Source: Sphagnum magellanicum
Lineage: Eukaryota > Streptophyta > Sphagnopsida > Sphagnales > Sphagnaceae
DNA: 64,000 nucleotides
Reading direction: 5' to 3'
Assembly (NCBI GenBank): GCA_021904315.1
Contig: CM038915.1
Span: forward strand, 13,020,001-13,084,000
Shown here in pieces: positions 58,100-64,000 of this stretch (the stretch's first letter is position 1; every line of letters starts with the position of its first letter). The notes beneath the pieces are model-generated. The model was not told where the DNA came from. It was given only the letters and a program-made list of their open reading frames with translations, and searched no databases. The position numbers and the translations under genes are program-made.

Positions 58100-59740
58100 A
58101 TGGTTATATGTAAAAACACTAAGTGGTTTTGCTTGTTCTACATGTTTTGTTGTCCCACATTATTTTCAAACCCATTACTTTGAAGAGAATGTGAGAACCA
58201 ACCAACAACATAGTTTTTCATGTTGAATAATAATTATTTTATTTTATATATAAGCAAAATAATGGTCAAACTCATCAAACCTTATTATAAAATCATGTGA
58301 TTTTATGGTTTAACCATGTCGACCAACAAATGCATTGCACAAAGTTCATTGAGAGATGTTTAATGTCTTCCTCTACAAACTTTGCAAATCATGTCAATGT
58401 GCATTATCCTACCACAATTGCACAATTCAAGATAAATGTCAATTATGTAGTTCATGATTAACATCTTGCATAATTGCATAATTGCACAATTCATAATCTC
58501 CATTATCACACTTCTTGTCTTACATGTCTTGCAAAACATATAATTGTTCACCAATTTCAAACCCAGAACCATTAAGAGATAGGCTAGATACATACTTGTA
58601 GCCTAATTTCATCCATTTGAATGTTGTGGCATTCTAATTTATTGACTTATTACAACATTGACATTATTTAAACCTTTCAAACCTCCATCATACAATTCAC
58701 ATGAAATGATGGGCTTTAATGTTTTCTAATCCATACAATTGTTTATTTCATAACAAACAAAATGCACATGAGTTCCAAATCTTTAGTAAACTAGGATTGT
58801 GAATAAACATACTCTTTGTTTGAGTAGGGTTCAAAATTGGTGTTAGATTCTTGTGCCAAATCTTCTTGGGTATAAGGTTGGTTATCCTTAACCATTAAGG
58901 GTACATTCACAAAATAAGGAACTTGGGGTGCACCCTTAGTAAGGATTTTGGCGACTATTTATTTTGAAAGATTTTGGGTATATATTAATAATATTCCATT
59001 TGTGAGTTGCAAAAAGTCATAAGAAAGTCCTTTTGACTAAAAAATATGTTACATTATACTCTTATGTGAATATGTGTTTAAAAAGTTTCTCGAAAATTAT
59101 GTAATTTTCAAGTCCTTTAAGAGTCATTTATGAGTTTTTTCAAGTAATAAAAACATTGTGAAACATTGGTTACATTGATTAATCAATGTTTTTGAGAATT
59201 CAAATTTCGTTAGATTCATTTCAAATTATTGTACATGTTTCCACGATATATTATAAACATTATTATCAAAACATATAAAAAAAAGTTCAATATCAATATA
59301 AATTTTGACACAAAAACATTGCTTACAATTCTTATGGTTCCTATCTTTGTGAATGTACCTTTAAACATTAACAAAAGACAAATATGCATTGAAAAGTGGA
59401 TCAAATTGGTTTGCCATGACATTTAAGGGTTAAAGTTCATAACCATAGTTCTCAAAATGATCAAAATACCCAATTTTTGATATATGTAACCACCGTGTTC
59501 ACCACAATCAAAATGCCTAGTTTGATGTATGACCATAGTTCTCAAAATTCAAATACCTATTTAATATGTGTAACCATGGTTCTCAAAAACATCAAATACA
59601 TAGATGATTTGTTTTACTACTATTGGTTTTTTCATGAAACTCAACAATTTTGAGGTTTTTGAAATAATTGGACTCCAAGTGGCTAGAACCCAAACTTTTC
59701 CTATTTTTTTAATTTAATAGTAAAGCAAGCCAAATGATGC
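58100..59740. other. AT-rich intergenic DNA
   Basis: No feature recognised. Near 59450-59590 the phrase CATAGTTCTCAAAAT recurs three times with CAAAATACC, a weak ~65-bp repeat. Confidence 0.4.
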
Positions 59741-59741
59741 A

Positions 59742-60192
59742 ATGAAAGCATTGATCTTTGAAGGTAGTTATGGTAGATCCAAGGTTGGCCATGTACAACA
59801 CTCTTTTCAAGGTGCATACCTTTTTGAAGTTAGAAGCAGGGACCAGTGGCAGAAGATAAGGAAAAGGAATGCTAAATGGAATGAGTTCAAGGGGGAGCTC
59901 AATGCCATTCTAAATATTGTCGCTTTCCTTCCATTGGCAGATGAGGCAACTCACTATCAATAGTTAACAACATATAAGAAAGCCTTCCATAAATTCAAAA
60001 TTGAGGGTGCTTGGAACACATCCAACAACTTTGACGACAATAATGCAAATGGTATTTCCCACCAAGAGCTCACCTTCCAAACACCAAAGGCATCCCTAAG
60101 ACTTGAGGAAGAATATTGAACCTTTGAAAGTGTTGGTTCTCCTTCTAAGATGATAGGCAATAACACAATTTTAGAACCTCAACCCACACAAT
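59742..60192 (+). pseudogene. Unknown decayed coding segment
   Basis: One frame reads from about 59742 to 60192 (the base before is part of an ATG-rich stretch) with only two stops (59961 and about 60117). It has normal-looking composition: VRSRDQWQKIRKRNAKWNEF, then after the first stop TYKKAFHKFKIEGAW and SHQELTFQTPKASLRLEEEY. Charged and polar with no motif I recognise. Probably an exon of a dead gene or a transposon ORF. Confidence 0.35.
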
Positions 60193-60254
60193 AAAGAGTA
60201 GGAGTCCATGTAATCCAAAGTAAAGGGGGGATAATGTTTAAGGGGTAGAAATTT

Positions 60255-60500
60255 CTAAATTAGTTAGTACCATACGCATCCTAATAACTAATAATTATTA
60301 ATGGTAGACTTACCATCCTTTACCAAAAGGGTGAAGCTAGTGGGATTAAATAGTTCATGTTAGTGATTGGTTGGGAATAATCTACCTAATCATCTAAGAT
60401 ATTCATAATCCGATAAATCTTTAGACTGGTTAATACCATAGACATCCTAGTAATTAATAATGGTAGACTTACAATCCTTTATCATAAGGGTTAGGTACAT
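60255..60500 (+). repeat. Direct duplication of ~70 bp
   Basis: 60262-60335 and 60428-60495 share ATACCATA-ACATCCTA-TAA, TTAATGGTAGACTTAC and AATCCTTTA-CA-AAGGGT with small indels. Confidence 0.65.
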
Positions 60501-60712
60501 AAACATATATTGTCATGGCTAAATGTATATTTGTAGTTTGTACAAAGGTCAAACATAATTTTGAGTAATGATGTTGGAATAAAATATGTTGTCAAATTCA
60601 GTGATTATTGGTCAATATTTTCCTTCTTCAATGCATTGCCCAAATCTAAAATCTCTATAGTCATAAGTGCTTCTCTTGCAACCTAAAAATATTTTGGATG
60701 TTAGGGGGTATT

Positions 60713-60960
60713 AGCAATATGTAACATGTTATGCAAGGTATGTCACAAGTATGTAGGGGTATGTAACGTGGTATGCAAAGGTTCTGTAACATATTATGCA
60801 TGTGCAAATTGGTATGTGGGGGTATGTCACAAGCATGGAGGGGTATGTAACGTGGTATGTAGATAGAATGTAACATGTTATGCATGGCTAACATGGTATG
60901 TAGTGGGATGTAACATGCTATGTAGGGGGTGTGCAACATGCTATGTAGGGGTGTGTAACT
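60713..60960 (+). repeat. Short-unit minisatellite (ATGTAACATGTTATG)
   Basis: About 12 variants of an 18-21 bp unit with ATGTAACATG/ATGTAACGTGGTATG and GGGGTATGTCACAAG. It also keeps the reverse frame open, giving a false repetitive peptide. Confidence 0.8.
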
Positions 60961-63650
60961 TACGCATGGTGTGGAACCCTATTATTAAGGTAGAAATCAT
61001 AGGTAGGTTTTTTAAAAATAAAAAATTATGATCTATTTTGTCATGATCCAAACTCCCAACCCATGGCACCTTGCACCGCACATAGTCCAAACTATGGGAA
61101 ATGATGAATATGTATTCAATTCTAAGGTAGTGTAAAAATAAAAAAAGGTCAAAACATGTATACAAATTGAAGTTCAAATCCTATTCACATTTATGGCATA
61201 CAAGGATTTATGTTACTATATATAATCTAGCTTGTTTGTACAATGGCAAGGTAAATTTTGCCTATTAGCTTACATTCACAAGCTTGTTGCAAATTGAAGT
61301 ATAATGTTGATTGAGTTTGTTAACCATATTTCCACTACATGTAGGAAGCATGCTCCATACACCGTATGCATTTTCCTACATCTAAAAATGTTAACTTTTT
61401 TCAAAACATATATAATTTGAACTTCCATTCAAACATTAGCACTGATCCTTTGTCTACCAAACATGTCCAAATAGTTGATATATGTAACATATACAAAAAA
61501 TACAATTATATGTAGGTTATATAGTTCAATTTTTGCCACAATACCAACCATCCATAGTCTAGACTTGCTTTTATGTTTGTATTTATTAACTTGTCACTTA
61601 TGTACATAACATATTCTATATGTCTATTCATTGGTATGTTATTTAGATGACACTTTTTTGATGCAAATCTCATTCCTATGGGGACTAGATCTTCCCTATT
61701 TCTCAAAGGAACTATGGAGCACCATGGTGCAACAATTCGTAATTCCTTAACAATAAGAAGGTTTTAAATGCAATCAAACCCAAATCGAACAAGAATAAAA
61801 TCAAATGAGATGCATAACAATGGAGTAGATTTCTTTGAAATAAGTAAAATATCAAATCAATTGCTTGCCTTTACCTACTACTTGTAGTGCTTTAAGTTCA
61901 AATTACTTTTAACTTTTAAAATCAAGTTCTGAGTTATTAAGTATTTTATATGGATGTGTTTGAAACTCACATATTTTTGTTCATAATGGCCGAGCTATTT
62001 CTAGCATTAAGGTGTTGTAAACCCAAGTGAATGTGTAGTCCATGGACCAACAAAATCTTGTAAGATGATGATAGAAAGGGACCCATTTGGAGCCCTTCTC
62101 TTCTACACATGGATGGCTAAATCTGACAGTATTCCTGAGACAGAATCTGGGTTTTCTTTCCCCAATTTTGTGGTATTGAAAATTTGGCTAATTTTTCACA
62201 AAAAAGAAAGAAAAATTAGTCAAATATACACTAGTAAAACAGAAGTTTCTCAATTTTTGTGTGGAAAAAGCAACAGGAATTTTGTCAAAAAACAATCAAA
62301 AGGCAGAAATGCACCTCTATATTCCACTTGCTTGAGAGTGATCATATTTTGCTTGACTTTCGATTGAGATGGAGGTAAGGATGTCGATAGGTAACACCTT
62401 GGCAGCAGGGCATAACACCTGCAAACCAACCGAGGGCAGAACTTGAGAGGTCTATCAGTGTAATGCCCTGGCAGACTGACCATAAAAGAAACAAGCCACT
62501 CCAATCCTCTTCTTCTAGTATGGTGGGAATCACAAAGTGTAATTCCTGCCATACTCACTTTGTAACTCCCACTATATTGGCGAGAGAGCTGGCCAAACAT
62601 GACTGCCTAGCACATGACTCTTCTTTGAAACAGAACATGCATGTGTTGTTGAGCATTTTATGTGTAATGTGAAATCCCCAAGGAGGTGTACTTGCTCAAA
62701 ATCAGAGGCCTAGGACAAGGTAGGAGCTGAATCTGGACCTGTATTGTGAGAAGCCCACCAACTCTATATGTTCCACCCATCATAAAGCATGAGGCGCACA
62801 TGATCATAAACCTTAAGATATCTCAATCATGAGACCCAGGAGGGTTCTTACACCTAATGCTCAAGAGTTGGAGCACCTCTAAGTAGGCATTAGAGGTGTT
62901 CTCCACTTATTCTTAAGGAGTAGGCAGAAGATCACATATATTACAAGGTGCCCACCAAATACACCAAGAAATTTCTCAGGGTGCTTTACGTGTAGGTAAA
63001 CAATCAAGAATGAGGCTGTTCTGGGAATGAGGGTCTCGCATGTGAGGGTAGGAGCTAAGCATGGGACTCAAATTCCAATAACAGCCCCATTCGAGGTCCT
63101 TACCTAGCATAAAAAGACACACTGAATTTTGCATGTTCTTCTTCCCTTCCAAACCGTCACATGAAAGCTAGCCAGAAATTCATTAGGCAGCAGCCAATCG
63201 AGAATTTCTAATGAAGAGAAACAACTTGAACTATATAATAACTTCATTTTAACTTTTAAAATTAAAATTAAATTCATCGTTTAAATATTGAGTTGTCAAT
63301 TGATTTCTGCCTTTCTAGGTATGATCCACTCGACCAGAATGATGAATTTGAAACACAAGCGAAGCAGACTTCACCTAGCCTACCACCCAACTAGCAAAAC
63401 ACAAATTCTTTAAGCCTGTAAACAGCTGTGGCAATATAGTATGTAGTGGTATTGGATGTACAACAAACTTGTACAATGCTGGACATTGAGTGTATGGCTG
63501 AAAGCATTGAGTAGTTTTTCAGTTGTTGGAACTGTACTAAAAGACCATGTTGTGGCCAACTATAATACAAATGCCAAAAACATGATGTAAAACTCTCTCC
63601 CTACCACAAAATATGGTTTCTTCTACAACCAAAGTGTGGCACATATTAGG
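60961..63650. other. Intergenic, nothing firm
   Basis: 62.05-63.2 kb is less AT-biased and may be transposon-derived. It includes a near-perfect hairpin GAGCACCTCTAA...TTAGAGGTGTTCTC at about 62871-62904. No coding domain recognised. Confidence 0.4.
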
Positions 63651-63654
63651 CACC

Positions 63655-64000
63655 CTCATGTCAAACTATGGGAAATATTGCATATTATTTTACATCCAAA
63701 TGGCTTGATATTATACTAAAGTCCAACCACAAAACATTTTATGTTGAAATGGGTTGATATTATGGTCAAGTCAAACTACAAAATATTTTAAGTTTAAATG
63801 GTTTGATATTACCCTAATGTCAAACTATCATGAAATATTACACATGTTTTACATTAAATATTTAATATGATGCCAAAGTCAAATTAAGATTTCTTTTGTT
63901 GAAATTGGTTGATATTACTGTAATGTTAATCTACGATAAAATATTACACATATTTTACATTGAAATAGTTGATATTATGCTAAAGGTAAAATACGAAACA
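63655..64000 (+). repeat. Satellite-like tandem repeat running off the window
   Basis: Six or so units of ~60-65 bp with TCAAACTA, AAATATTACACAT, TTTTACAT, TGAAAT-GGTTGATATTA and CTAAAG. The last unit continues past 64000. Confidence 0.75.

Noticed and set aside
60661-60939. - strand ORF with repeated CYIP/HTCDIP peptides
   Set aside because: Entirely produced by the ATGTAACATG minisatellite.

Overview
The window reads as nuclear DNA of a land plant with a large, repeat-rich genome. It contains one clear spliced plant gene with GT-AG introns, interstitial plant-type telomere-like repeats (CCCTAAA/TTTAGGG), many decayed transposons, and long AT-rich stretches with little or no coding signal. 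Gene density is about one convincing host gene per 64 kb. The lineage cannot be fixed from sequence alone; a fern or another large-genome streptophyte is my inference.

Left third (1-27 kb): transposon graveyard. A decayed hAT/ZNF862-like transposase (about 1.6-5.2 kb, + strand) is split by a tandem-repeat array. Several MITE-like and fold-back elements follow. From about 12.2 to 25.5 kb lies a degenerate Ty3/gypsy retrotransposon with an unusual order on the + strand: gag, aspartic protease, a C5-cytosine DNA methyltransferase domain, reverse transcriptase, RNase H, integrase, and a C-terminal PHD finger. It is broken by in-frame stops and frameshifts, and interrupted by three copies of an unrelated ~0.9-kb LTR (two of them head-to-head) and by a 2.66-kb insertion inside integrase. 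A retroelement carrying both a DNA-methylation writer and a candidate chromatin reader is the most interesting system here. A second retroelement gag relic lies on the - strand at 26-27 kb.

Middle (27-40 kb): AT-rich, mostly non-coding DNA with one MITE copy, a 2-kb fold-back structure with tandemly repeated arms (33.05-35.05 kb), degenerate telomere-like sequence and a small doubtful ORF.

Host gene (40.4-43.2 kb, - strand): a five-exon bZIP transcription factor, 483 aa, closest by motifs to plant group E (bZIP34/bZIP61-like). All splice phases close exactly. Its C-terminus is a triplicated ~25-residue repeat, and a TAG interrupts a fourth, partial repeat. The upstream 43.2-46.1 kb is pyrimidine/purine-rich and probably holds leader and promoter.

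Right third (46-64 kb): several distinct minisatellites, a GC-rich island with very long G tracts, a tight cluster of three perfect or near-perfect hairpins, telomere-like repeats, and a satellite that runs off the window end. No convincing host gene was recognised there.
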